Shown here: one piece after another, positions 22,800-33,663 of the stretch
Numbering within the stretch: the first letter of the stretch is position 1
How the letters are laid out: the number at the start of each line of letters is the position of its first letter
Assembly: GCA_949126835.1 (NCBI GenBank)
Contig: OX421508.1
Location: forward strand, 16,904,898 to 16,968,897
Length of the DNA stretch: 64,000 bases
DNA from: Anisus vortex
Lineage: Eukaryota; Mollusca; Gastropoda; Planorbidae
Reading direction: 5' to 3'
Notes under the pieces: generated by a model
Databases searched by the model: none
Told to the model about the DNA's origin: nothing
Seen by the model: the letters and a program-made list of their open reading frames with translations, nothing else
Position numbers and translations under genes: made by a program

Positions 22800-24020
22800 A
22801 GGCATACCCACAAATAAACAAGCACATGTAAACACATACACATACACACAGACATACAAAGACATATACACACAAACACAGTCATACGCATACGATAGAT
22901 AATGAGCGCGTGCTACATCTTTTCTCAACCTACCATAAATGCTTCGCCAAATCATTTCTTTGAAATCTGCTGCAAGAAGTTAATACTACGTTCATATCGT
23001 TTCATTTCTCTCTCTCTCTTTCTTTCTTTCTCTCCCAGTTTTTCTTTTTCTCCCTTTAATGTTCTTTTACTCTTTATCTCCGTTTCCTCTCACTCTCTTG
23101 CTTATTCTCATCCCCCCCCCCCCACCACCAGCTCTATTTTACTAACGTTATTCGTTATTCTTGTAGCTATCGCATTTTCCCCCTTTCTCCCTCTCTCTGT
23201 CTTTCAAAATATCTCTCCCTCTTCCTATATCTTTTTTTCGAGCCGCCTCATCCTCCCTGTCTCCGATTTACCCAATGTGTCTGTCCTTTTATCAATTCCC
23301 CAACTCCATCTCTCTCTTTCTCTCTCTCTGTTTCCATCTCCTTCCATTGTCCACAATTTTCACTGTTGCAAAAGTTGACTGAAGCTGTCACGAAGTAAAA
23401 TACAACGGTGATTGATATCCCTCAATTCCAATCGGGATGCACAATGCCATTCAAATAATACATCAGCTTTGTTGTTTTAGTTCAGGAATACTCTACAATA
23501 CTCTACAATACTCTACAATACTCTACAATACTCTACAATACTCTACAATACTCTACAATACTCTACAATACTCTACAATACTCTACAATACTCTACAATA
23601 CTCTAATCTTACTACTTACGTGTGTGTTGGGGGGGGGGGGGTATCTAGTGTGAGTATCGGGGCGGGGGTGGGGTATCTAGTATATGTGTATGTAATGTGT
23701 GTGTGGGGGAGGGTGTCTAGGGTGTGTAGTTGATAAATCGCAAATCCTTTCATCAATAATCCAAACAATAGAAAAAGCCATAACAAGATGATATTTTGGT
23801 ATTTGTTGTTATCGAATTCTTGGTATGGATAACTGACCCGCCCCTCTATCAACCAACGCTACATCTTCATAGTCAAGAGAAGCCAAGAAGAAGACAATTG
23901 GCTGCAATCCATAGTTTTTGTTTTTAATAATACTGTCAAAATAAAGCAACAACGCACAAGGACTAAATACATCAATCACTGCCCTCTGTCTCCGACAACT
24001 CTTTCAATACACTCAAGACA
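22800..24020. other. Noncoding DNA with pyrimidine-rich tracts and G/T-rich sequence
   Basis: There is a CT-rich stretch at 23005-23345, a C run at 23113-23124, the 10-bp array at 23488-23606 (listed separately) and a G/T-rich patch at 23628-23725 with GGGTATCTAG words. No gene was recognised. Confidence 0.5.
23488..23606. repeat. 10-bp minisatellite, ~12 perfect copies
   Basis: A pure array of ATACTCTACA with no variants. Confidence 0.95.
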
Positions 24021-24024
24021 CTGC

Positions 24025-24225
24025 GTCAGCCATCTTTGTATTACATTGTACTCCGTTAAACAAACAGTCGGTCAGCCATCTTTGTATTACATTGTTACTC
24101 CGTTAAACAAACAGTCGGTCAGCCATCTTTGTATTACATTGTTACTCCGTTAAACAAACAGTCGGTCAGCCATCTTTGTATTACATTGTTACTCCGTTAA
24201 ACAAACAGTCGGTCAGCCATCTTGT
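24025..24225. repeat. 47-bp tandem repeat, ~4 copies (unrelated to the 43-63 kb satellite)
   Basis: Units contain GTCAGCCATCTTTGTATTAC and GTTACTCCGTTAAACAAACA. Starts are at 24025, 24071, 24118, 24165 and 24212, a spacing of 46 then 47, 47 and 47. The copies are almost identical. Confidence 0.93.
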
Positions 24226-24229
24226 AGTT

Positions 24230-26105
24230 TCAATTTCATTGATTGCTTTAGGACTTTTAACTGTAAAGATCAAGCTGCCCCCCCCCCCTGTCTATACATC
24301 TTTATCTTTCTATCTTTCTTCCTGTGTATGTGTCTGTCACTATTCATTTATATATTTATACATCTATTTATCTATCTTTGTATCCATCCATTTATCCATC
24401 TATTTATATATCTGTTTATCTATCTATCTTTTTATCTATCTATTTATCTATCTATTTATCTATCAATCATCAATCAATCAATCCATCTATACATTGTTAT
24501 TTATATATTGTTTGAAAGACAGTTTTTCTCAAACTTTAGTTATCTCCCTCTCTCTAAAAGGGGGCCCGGGGGGGGGATGAGAAAGTGAGTTTGTAGAGAT
24601 ATTATACGTTAAAGACAAAAGATAAAACAGTGTAAGGATTATCTAGACAGGAGAAAATAGTGATAAAGTCAGAGAAGAGATAGAAAGAAAGAAAGAGAGA
24701 GAAGAGAGAAAGAGAGAGAGAGAAGATAGAAGTAGAATGTGTCTAGAAATCATTGCTTACCATGACCTGTGACAAGATGTTATTTTGACCTCCCGTGTCA
24801 AGTATCTTTTTCCAGTGTCGAAGATAAATTCAACTACTTGTAGCAACACAGCGGGGAGAGGGGGGGGGGAGAAAACATTGTTTGTTTATTGTTGCTAACC
24901 ACCATCTCTTTTTTTTAAAGTGCTTCCTGTTAAAAAGGGAAGTAAGTATAACACTAAAACAAGGGTTTAGCTACCAGTTAGGGTAAAACCGTATTTATTT
25001 GTAGGAATCGGGTTTTCGGTGCTGGACTTTTAACAACCGGTTACGCGGTTCCTCCCTAGGGTTACCAGACGTCCGGCAAAAGGAGGACATGTTCTCCTAT
25101 TCGGACTATTGTCTTCTGTCCGGCAGGCAAAGCTAAAAACTTTTAAAATGTCCGCTTTTGTAATATTTTATGTTTTGTAGGCGTACAGTATTAAACATAG
25201 TATTAACATCTTAAGAATATACTTCATAAACAATAAGAAAAGAATGATCTATTTTCTTAAAGCCTCCTTTATGAGCTGTAAGGTTTATTTTTTAAAGTTG
25301 TACAAAACCAGCTGCCTTTTAGCCTACTGTGAATTTATTAGTTATTTAAACAAAAAGTCTATTAAGAATAAAAAAGAGCATCTTGGCTTATTATAATAGA
25401 AACTCAAAATTTAATCAATAAAAAAAATACATTTTCAAACAAACATTTTATAGTAAAATTGTCTTACTTCATTGACTTTTTTCTTCTCTGTGATGTTAAC
25501 CTTTGATGTGATGGTTTTTTTTTTTTCGAGTGGCCAAGAAGCCAGATATTCTTTTCTATCCATAATGATAATAAGTATACCGTAATAAAACTATTGAAGA
25601 CAATTGTTCGAACATTTGTTTTTAGAGAAAAGATAAATATATTTGTATTTTTCATCTCTTTTTCTTTAAACATTTTATAACAAATCCGAAAATGTTTGAC
25701 AAAAATTTTTAATGTTTTAGTAAATGCCAAAAAATGTATTAACAAACTGATAAAAATATAGACTTTAATTGTTTTTAGTTGTCTTTTTTTTTCTGAAAAA
25801 TGTCGATCTTACAATTGAGTTTTGAATCCTTTATCAGAACTGGGCTTCCGGACTGCGAGAACTCTGCAAGCCTAAGGTGAAGGTAAATGGAAAAAACAAC
25901 AACAATACTATTGAGTTAAAAAGTTGAACCCGGTAACATTATTTACAAGTAGCCTACTTGACGTAAAGTATTTTCTGTCAATAATTGTATTTTGAAATTA
26001 ATAATACTGGCTTTGCATGAAAAATTATTTATACAATAATAAACAGTTCTGCCTCACTAGTATCAAATTAAAAAAGACTAGCTAGAACTAGCTAGACTAG
26101 AATCA
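24230..26105. other. Noncoding DNA with microsatellites
   Basis: It contains TATC/TTTATC tracts at 24335-24490, GA-rich sequence at 24675-24725 and a G run at 24858-24870. Near 25056 there is CTAGGGTTACCAGACGTCC, a sequence like one end of some hAT elements, but no partner end was found. The 25.2-26.1 kb part is AT-rich and featureless. Confidence 0.45.
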
Positions 26106-26108
26106 GCT

Positions 26109-26890
26109 TTGATGAAAAAACTTGCTGGCTCAGACTGGGGTGCAAATCACTCTATCTTGAAAAAAACATATACCAGTTATATAAGGCCTACCCTAGAATA
26201 TGGAGCCACAGTGTGGGGTACGGCAGCCCAATCAAACCTCCGAAAAATAGACAAAGTTCAAAACCTAGGACTTCGAATCATAACAGGAGCAATGAAAACT
26301 ACCCCGATCAGAGCAATGGAGGATGCAACTAACCTAAGCTCTATGGAAACTAGACGAGAAACCAAAATCCTTACTCACTTCACCAAGTTAGAAGCATCAG
26401 GTCATCACCCTCTGATACCCAAGCTACTCAAAACCTCCTCAACAAAAAGACTTCAAAGATCCAATTTTATACAAGAAGCCAAACAGCTTAAAAGTAAATA
26501 TAAAATAAAAACATTGCAATTGAACCTACCCAACCCCACAGCCACTCCCCCCCCCTGGGACCCAAGCCCTACTCTAAAAATCAGAGACGAACTAAGCAAC
26601 ATAGGGAAAAAATCTGACTACATGCCCGAAATACTAAAAGAAGCAGTAAACAACATCATTAGAGAACAATACCCCCAAAATGCATGGACCAGAGTCTATA
26701 CTGACGGGTCAACTGGAAAAGAGTTGAAAAATGGAAGAGCCGGCATTTTCATAGAGTGGCCAAATGGAGAACTCCTAGAAAAAGCCTCTGTCACAGGTAG
26801 CCTCTCAGATAGCACTAGAGCAGAAAGAAAAGCAATTGAGCTTGCTACTTTTCTACTTGATGATTTTGTAATTAAACCAATTATTCGTTG
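26109..26890 (+). pseudogene. Non-LTR retrotransposon relic: end of RT and start of RNase H
   Basis: The frame (ATG at 26109, stop at 27024) begins inside the C-terminal 'thumb' part of a reverse transcriptase: SYIRPTLEYGATVWG at about residues 23-37, then DKVQNLGLRIITGAMKTTPI at 48-67. An RNase H domain starts at about residue 194 with VYTDGSTGKELKNGRAGIF, and the second acidic position lies in DSTRAERKAIELATFLL. Homology stops near residue 255, before the rest of RNase H, and the last ~50 codons are AT-rich readthrough. The element thus lacks endonuclease, most of RT and its 3' end. RNase H-bearing LINEs of the I/Nimb/Ingi type fit. No frameshift is seen in the remaining part, so it is a fairly recent fragment. 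Confidence 0.85.
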
Positions 26891-26894
26891 CTTT

Positions 26895-27310
26895 TACACA
26901 ACTTGGTTTACGTCGATCTATCTACGTTATCTACATGTATGTGTGTGTTACTTATACAATTATAGTAATTATCAACACCACAACTCAACACCACGATACT
27001 TGCTGTATAATATGAGCCAAAAGTAATTATACATGAAGGAAAATCAAATGAAACACTACTCTACGTTATGTAGATTTCTAGGGGATATTTGAAACCAGGA
27101 ATACCTTAGACTACAATAAATTAATATCAGACTGAAATAATAAAACCATTACCAAGTGAAAGTATAATCACACTAATTATAACAATATAATCATAATTTG
27201 ACCAGGTGTGATGTAATACATGGTGGCTCGTTCCAGTAATTAAATACTGCCACGTAATAAAATGATGTCTCGTGAATGGATTATATTATAGTGGATATTC
27301 CGTCACGTAA
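26895..27310. other. AT-rich noncoding DNA
   Basis: No feature was recognised between the retroelement relic and the 17-bp satellite. Confidence 0.5.
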
Positions 27311-28310
27311 TATTATGAATCTGATGTATTAATTGATCAGATATATTTATGAATCAGATGTTTGTATGAATCCAATGTATTTATGAATCCGGTGTATTTG
27401 TGAATCCAACGTATTTATGAATCCGATGTTTCATGAATCCGATGTATTTATGAATCCGATGTATTTATGAATCCGACGTGTTTTATGAATCCGATGTATT
27501 TATGAATCCGATGTGTTTTATGAATCAGATGTATTCATGAATCAGATGTATTTATGAATCAGATGTATGTATGAATCAGATGTATTTATGAACACATGTA
27601 TATTTGAATCAGATGTATTAATGAATCAGATGTATTAATGAATCAGGTGTATTAATGAATCAGATGTATTTATGAATCAGATGTATTTTTGAATCAGATA
27701 TATTTTTGAATCAGATGTATTTACGAATCAGATGTATTTATGAATCAGATGTATTTATGAATCAGATGTATTTATGAATCAGATGTATTTATGAATCAGA
27801 TGTATTTATGAATCAGATGTATTAATGAATCAGATGTATTTATGAATCAGATGTATTTATGAATCAGATGTATTTATGAATCAGATGTATTGATGAATCA
27901 GATGTATTTATGAATCCGATGTATTTATGAATCAGATGTATGTATGAATCAGATGTATTTATGAATCAGATGTATGTATGAATCCGATGTATTAATGAAT
28001 CAGATGTATTTATGAATCAGATGTATTTATGAACACATGCATATTTGAATCAGATGTATTAATGAATCAGATGTATTAATGAATCAGGTGTATTAATGAA
28101 TCAGATGTATTTATGAACACATGTATATTTGAATCAGATGTATTAATGAATCAGATATATTTCTGAATCAGATGTATTTATGAATCAGATGTATTTATGA
28201 ATCAGATGTATTTTTGAATCAGATGTATTTATGAATCAGATTTATTTATGAATCAGATGTATTTATGAATCCGATGTATGTATGAATCAGATGTATTTAT
28301 GAATCAGATG
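27311..28310. repeat. 17-bp satellite, left arm (~58 copies)
   Basis: Units of TGAATCAGATGTATTTA with many single-base variants (AATCCGATG, ATTAATG, GTATG). The left end is the most diverged. A block with GAACACATGTATATTTGAAT recurs at about 27592, 28032 and 28114, showing block duplication. The array continues at 29044 after the insertion. Confidence 0.93.
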
Positions 28311-28416
28311 CAGTGCTTTTTTGTGACGGAACACACCGGTACGGCGTACAGGCACCTTTTTCAATGTGGGGAAAAAATATTACTTTTCTTGTATTTTAAC
28401 GTTTATTATTAATTTA

Positions 28417-28903
28417 CAAGCTACATTGCCCGGCGTTGCCCGGATGAATAAAAAAACAGGACTGCATAAGGTGAAGATAAAATTTTATAAACTACAATTA
28501 AAAGAAAGCTAGATCTATAAATCTAATATTTAAATTATTTTTTTTTTAACTGAAGACTTTTAAAAAAGTAATTTAAAATAAATATTGTATTCGGGTAAAA
28601 AAAAAAAGGGAAAGTCTATAAATCTATATTATTGCCCGTAGATTTACAATGTCTTATGTTTTTAAATGTTTGAAAAACAAATTGTTGAAAATAAAAGAAT
28701 GTCTAACTGAAGAATCGAACCCGGATCGCCCGAATAGCAGCCCGCTACGTTAACCACTGATCTAGCGAAGACACATGTCCGATGTGATATTAGACACTTT
28801 ATAGGCCTAGGCCTAAATAGGTTAGTGACACAAACTCACGTGATTTCAAATTGACCAATGGGGATCCGTATGCGGACAAACACTCTCTTTTTATATATAT
28901 AGA
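28417..28903 (-). mobile_element. Non-autonomous Helitron, copy 2, nested in a hAT-like element
   Basis: On the minus strand it starts TCTATATATATAAAAAGAG and ends with the CCGGGCAACGCCGGGC hairpin, then AATGTAG and CTTG, with A before and T after. It has the same internal order as copy 1 (2963-3407): GGATCCC near the start, the tRNA-like segment at 28698-28773, then an AT-rich part. It is 487 bp with no protein coding. Confidence 0.78.
28698..28773 (-). other. tRNA-like segment carried by Helitron copy 2
   Basis: On the minus strand it holds TAGATCAGTGGTTAACG (A-box-like), then GGGCTGCTATTCGGGCGATC and GGGTTCGATTCTTC (B-box-like). It is homologous to 3204-3278. It is not a foldable tRNA. 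Confidence 0.6.
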
Positions 28904-29043
28904 TTATATTATTAATTTGTTAAAATTGAATTATTTTAAAATTGCGCGAAATAAGAATTAAAATATAAAATGCGAAACTGCTTTAAAAGTTAGGCAATTT
29001 ATCACTGATTACCGGCACCTATATTTTTACAAAAAAAGCACTA

Positions 29044-29085
29044 ATCAGATGTTTTATGAATCAGATGTATGTATGAATCAGATGT
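29044..29085. repeat. 17-bp satellite, right arm
   Basis: Two or three units of the TGAATCAGATGTATTTA family resume directly after the hAT-like element, showing that the array was split by the insertion. Confidence 0.85.
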
Positions 29086-29318
29086 ATAAGAACATTAGAG
29101 GACCTAAGCATTAAAAATATTTTAGTACTTTAACCTCTTTTAAATAATTTATTAAAAATATAAAAAATAAACAAAATTAAAAGTAAATTTAAAACTATTA
29201 AACAAAGGTTACAGTGCGGTAGATAAAAATGTTCTTTGTATACTTCTACATTTTATATACTAGACCTTTGGTAGGACCTTTATAAATATAAAGCCGTGTT
29301 TATCTATTTATTTATCTA

Positions 29319-29753
29319 TCTATATATCTATCTATCTGTGTGTGTGTTTAACCAATCAAATTGGTTTATTTAAAGATACGGGAACTTATTGCCTCATATT
29401 TTATCTTTGCAATTTGACTTATCACGTATTTCTTCGCTAGCTGAGAGAATAACGTATCAGACTGCCATACTGTCGACCCGGGTTTGATTCTTCCGTTAGT
29501 CTATACTTTTTTTTTTTTTCGAAAAGAAATATTTTTTCATTAATATTATTTTAAAAATAAAATTGTAAATCCACGGGCAACACCGGACAATTAATTTAGC
29601 TTTTTGTCAAATAAAAAGACTTGCATATTTTTAACCCGATTACAATATATATTTTAAATTACTTTCCTATATGAATTCATTAATTTTTTTTTAATTATTA
29701 GAGCTATAGGTTTCTGTTCATTGTAGTTGTTCAACGCCGGGGAATTGAGCTTG
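29319..29753 (+). mobile_element. Non-autonomous Helitron, copy 3, diverged
   Basis: The + strand begins TCTATATATCTATCTATCTG after an A and ends CAACGCCGGGGAATTGAG followed by CTTG and a T. The tRNA-like part is at 29430-29510 (CTAGCTGAGAGAATAACG, then CCGGGTTTGATTCTTCC). The terminal hairpin is decayed relative to copies 1 and 2, and an extra hairpin-like ACGGGCAACACCGG lies further inside (29571-29584). It is 435 bp and in the opposite orientation to the other two. Confidence 0.65.
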
Positions 29754-29759
29754 TATATA

Positions 29760-31735
29760 AATATATTTGCAGATTCTGATTCAGCATATAACCATTCCGG
29801 TTGCGGAATTTTTCTGTGGGGCCACCTTCTCTAGTTGCCTCAAGGCTGTGCTGTAATAACTTTGCTTAAATGATTTATCCAACCCTGGCAATATTATAGC
29901 TGTGCGCAATGGAATTTCTTTTATCTCCGGTCCCATCAGTGTCTATGGGACAGTGAGCTGACACCCCCTCCCTCCAGCCCCCTCCCTCCAGCCCCCCTAA
30001 TGTAAAAGATTTAAGAACACCTGAACTATAGACAACCTCAATATTGTTCATTGTCTCCTTTTTTTTATCTCTTTAAATTGTATTTTATACATTTCCGTGA
30101 GCCGCGTACCAAGCATACGGGCCACCATTTAAACAGTACCGGCCCGTCATAGACAATTACCTGACAGACGACTACAACAGTAACATGGCAGATGTCTATT
30201 GAAAACGAATCACTGGTTCGCCCATCGGTCTATTTTTGTACAATCGCAATCACAAACTACACGAGCACACATGCGTTTCATTCAATGAAAATGCTTAATT
30301 TTTTTTAAAAAAAGATTGTTCTTAAGAGACTTCATTCTTCATTATTGCCATGTTTGTAACGCTAGGTAACTGGGGGTAGCCCTCGTCGTGTCTTCGGCCT
30401 GTGATTCTGACAGACTTGCACTGCAATGACCGCCCCTCGAAACGGAAAAGGGAGGGGAGGGGGAGGGGGATACGGCAATGAGCATGACGAAGCGTGCAGA
30501 TGACAAGTTAAGCACGCGAGATCCCTCCGCGAGCGTTATCGAAGGAGTCGTCCACATCAGAGTCCATCTTGTCTCTGATGATGTTAATGTAATTAATTTT
30601 TGCATGTTTTTTTTTCTTTTCGCGAATTGAAGCCAGCTAACTGGGATTTTTATTTTGGTTGAAAACGTTCATGTGAGATTGTTTAATAAAACAAGTTTAC
30701 TTTTTTTAGGCGCTGCACCAAAACTCGAACGGTATTGCCGTTATGTTTTAAATTATATATATTATTTATAAATATATTTATAAACTTGCTACCAAAATCA
30801 AGATGAAATGCACACTTACCGAATGGAGAAGAAGTCCCTTGTGTGATTTTAACTCACAAAGCCAAGCGGGTGGGGGGGGGGAACGATTTTATATAGACTT
30901 TACTGTATGCATAAATTATGACTAAATATATCTAAGAATCATATTTATTATGTAATCAACCTTACAATTTACAACATTAAAACAATTTATTTCTAGAATA
31001 GAATAGAAGTATTAGTCAAGAGTGTCGCTGAAGAATTGTCACTTTTTTGTATGACAATTAATTATTATTTTGTGGTTGAGAAAGAAAGGTCCTTCTTATA
31101 CCAAACTGTTTCCCGTTTGTTTTGTTTTTTTTAAATATAAGAAATTGCTTTGTACAGGCAACACAAGCTCTCTGGTGTGCCCAGCGAACATCGAGTCATT
31201 TTTGTCGCATCCTTGCTGACCCATTAAATATTTACAAGAAATAAAAGAAACAAACAACTACGTAATACATGTCGTAATAGTAAATTTCAGTTTCTGCGGG
31301 CAGCCCGACGTCAGTTGTGTACGACTCCTAAGGCTCCACATATGGATTTCACATTACTTTTTGCTCCCGCGCACCTTGTAAAACAATCACGAGGGCGCGC
31401 CCACTTTCTAGGGTTCCGGTCTTTTAGCATCTTAAAAACTGTTGAAATAATTTGCCCTCATAAATTCAGTCCTGATTGGTTTCTCGGGGCAAAGAGGCGA
31501 GCAAGGGAAAGGGGGTGGGAGGAGTGGGGTGTAACTGTGGGGGGAGAACAATTGGCTAACATTTAGTTTCCTCACCTCTGGCGCCCGAGTGAGTTTTCTC
31601 GCGTATTAAAAGATGAACTTCCTGGAGGTTTATAATCTTATAGTTTGTCTTGGAGAAGCAGTGGGGATGGTGTGTTGAGGAAAGAGAAAGGAAAAGTTAG
31701 AGAGTGAGGGAACGAAACAGACAGATTGATAGACA
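29760..31735. other. Noncoding, mostly low-copy DNA
   Basis: No exon was recognised. A GC-richer patch at 30340-30560 carries an 87-codon minus-strand frame with no domain. A second CpG-containing patch lies at 31265-31620 (GGGCGCGCCC, an ATTGG box at 31475, CCTCATAAATTCAG). These two are the least repetitive stretches of the right half and could be regulatory, but nothing proves it. CCCTCCCTCCAGCCC is repeated at 29965-29995. Confidence 0.4.
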
Positions 31736-31739
31736 CATT

Positions 31740-31950
31740 TAAACAATAGATAGATAGATAAATAGATAGGCAGATAGGTAGATAGATAGGTAGCAAGAGA
31801 GAGAGAGAGAGAGAGAGAGAGATATAGATAGATAGATAGGTAGATAGAGAGAGATAGATAGAGAAATAGATAGATAGATAGGTAGATAGAGAGAGAGATA
31901 GATAGGTAGATAGATAGAGAGATAGATAGATAGGTAGAGAGAGAGATAAC
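31740..31950. repeat. GATA/GAGA/GGTA microsatellite
   Basis: Mixed GATAGATA, GGTAGATA and GAGAGAGA tracts. Minus-strand open frames rich in SIYLS are by-products. Confidence 0.9.
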
Positions 31951-31959
31951 CTTTCTTTT

Positions 31960-33600
31960 GTTCCTGTGTTGATGCAATTGGGTAAATCATTGTCAGTAAT
32001 AAAAATTAGAAATAGTAGAGGTCCTAGAAAGTTCCTTATGGAACTCCTGAGTTTACAGTTGTTGGTGATGATTTAGAGCCATTAATTATACACGGTTTAT
32101 TCTCTACCTATCAGAAAGTCTTGAATCCACTGATGTAAGGGACCAGAGAAGTCTCTGTTCGCGTGAGTGTGTCTGTGATTGTCTGGGATAGAGTGTAATC
32201 TATATGTGTTGCAATGGACGAGTGAACTACAAGAAAAAAGAAATTGCTGTTTGTTGTTGGACAAAAGTTGCTGTTTGTCTTTATGTATTGTTGTTGTTTG
32301 GGAAAATAATACAACAACGGGTGACTAGAGACCCCAACTCACCCTCCTCTCCCCTCCATCGCCTTTACTTTTCTCGTGAATTGTCCGAAGAATGCCCCGT
32401 GGAGAATGGTGGGCGTGCGTGTGTGAATAGGGGAGGGGGGTTGAGATGAAAAATATCGTGCGAATAGCAAAATCATTTGTCGCACGATTGCTACTCGCAC
32501 GCTCCTTTCGGATTCTGCTCCTGGGATATAACAATGAACAATGGAAACAAGGACAAGGGGAAATAATACGGCTGGAAAATATATACAAAATAGAATCGAT
32601 GGACACGGAGAGTTCTTCCCCATGTCCCCCCCCCCTGCATATTTTTTTATATAAAAAAGGGAGAAATAGTTTTTGTTTTGTTAAAGTATTTCCTCGGGAC
32701 TAAAGGGACTGCACTAGGTTGTATTGTAGTATCAGTTGTTTGTTCTTTTTTCTTTTAATTTAATTTCTTTTAAATTATTATGTTTAGAACAAAAGGGGAG
32801 AGAAATGCAATGTTAATTCAATGGGTCCGTTATTGCTAGGCTATTGTCGCCCTTTGTTTCCAGCTTGTTTTTGTTTAGCCCAAACGTACCTTTTAACGTT
32901 TGTTGTTGTTTCATCTCTACAACATGAATTGAAAAAGAGAATATTGAAATGACGATAAAGGGGAGGCCATTCTGGTTTTGTTTTGTTTCTTTCGCTTTGT
33001 TATTGCTTTTTGTTTGTCTCCCTTCGGTTTTAATGACGTAACTGGTCTTCACGCCCAGTGATGTCACTTGAATAGAAAATGTGAAAACAAGAAATTGACG
33101 CAGAAGAACGAAACAAAACAAAAAGAGAAAAAAAAACCGCACTACAATGCGATTGTGTTGGGCTATAGAAATGTGCTCTTTAGAAATTCATATAAACACT
33201 GGCGGACACTCGGTGCTTGTTTATAGATCCCATTCTCTCTGGGACAATCGCAGACACACGCACACAGTCTGAGACACACAAAGAAACGTTTATATTTCCA
33301 GACGTTTGACTCTTTTTATTTTATTTCTTTTTTTTTTTGTACTCATTAATGGAGCGATTACAATATGTGAGAAATGTTTCGAAAAGCTTTAACACGTTGT
33401 CGATATTTATTTATCTAGTTATTTTAGAATACATAACACTTTTTTTATGCGATCACTAGATATTTGCGGATTCTGTAGGTCATCATCAAATGTCCAGGCG
33501 TCCTAAGTTTTTCTTGTTGTTGTACTCAATTAATGTGGGATTTTGCTCCATCGCGACAGCACAGAGGCGGGGAGTTGGTGGAGGACCCGGGTGTGGGAGG
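31960..33600. other. Noncoding DNA, no gene recognised
   Basis: Open frames at 32204-32703 (+) and 32111-33142 (-) have unremarkable composition and no domain. There is a C run at 32627-32634 and several purine-rich stretches. Confidence 0.45.
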
Positions 33601-33603
33601 GAA

Positions 33604-33663
33604 TTAAAGTAAATTAACCACTCGGACTAAATCAATCCATCGTGCCGATGTTGCTGCGTTCAC
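33604..33663 (-). other. LINE 3' tail shared with the SINE family
   Basis: On the minus strand it reads GGTGAACGCAGCAACATCGG, CACGATGGATTGATTTAGTC, then a run to ACTTTAA. SINE 15095-15165 has GGTGAACGCTGCTTCATCGG and CCAATGGATCAATTTTGTCC in the same order and also ends ACTTTAA. Shared 3' tails are the known mark of a SINE mobilised by that LINE type. Confidence 0.75.

Larger units (their letters stand above)
28311..29043. mobile_element. hAT-like non-autonomous element, interrupted by a Helitron
   Basis: The left end is CAGTGCTTTTTTGT and the right end, reversed, is TAGTGCTTTTTTTGT. GGCACCT words sit inside both ends. It is flanked by ATCAGATG on both sides (28303-28310 and 29044-29051), an exact 8-bp duplication as hAT elements make. 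The host satellite contains this word in every unit, however, so the duplication is not independent proof. Without the Helitron (28417-28903) the element would be about 246 bp. Confidence 0.72.

Noticed and set aside
22312..22955. Cys/Val-rich ORFs up to 187 codons
   Set aside because: They are a translation of the 22-bp CA-rich array. Only the last ~40 codons of the 22312 frame have meaning, as a LINE C-terminus.
23005..23378. 158-codon Ser/Leu-rich ORF
   Set aside because: It is an open frame through CT-rich simple sequence with no domain.
25056..25075. One end of a further hAT-like element (CTAGGGTTACCAGACGTCC)
   Set aside because: I found no inverted partner end or target duplication within the following 1.5 kb.
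30342..30605. 87-codon minus-strand ORF in a GC-richer patch
   Set aside because: It is a low-complexity Ser/Pro stretch with no recognisable domain or splice context. Chance is likely.
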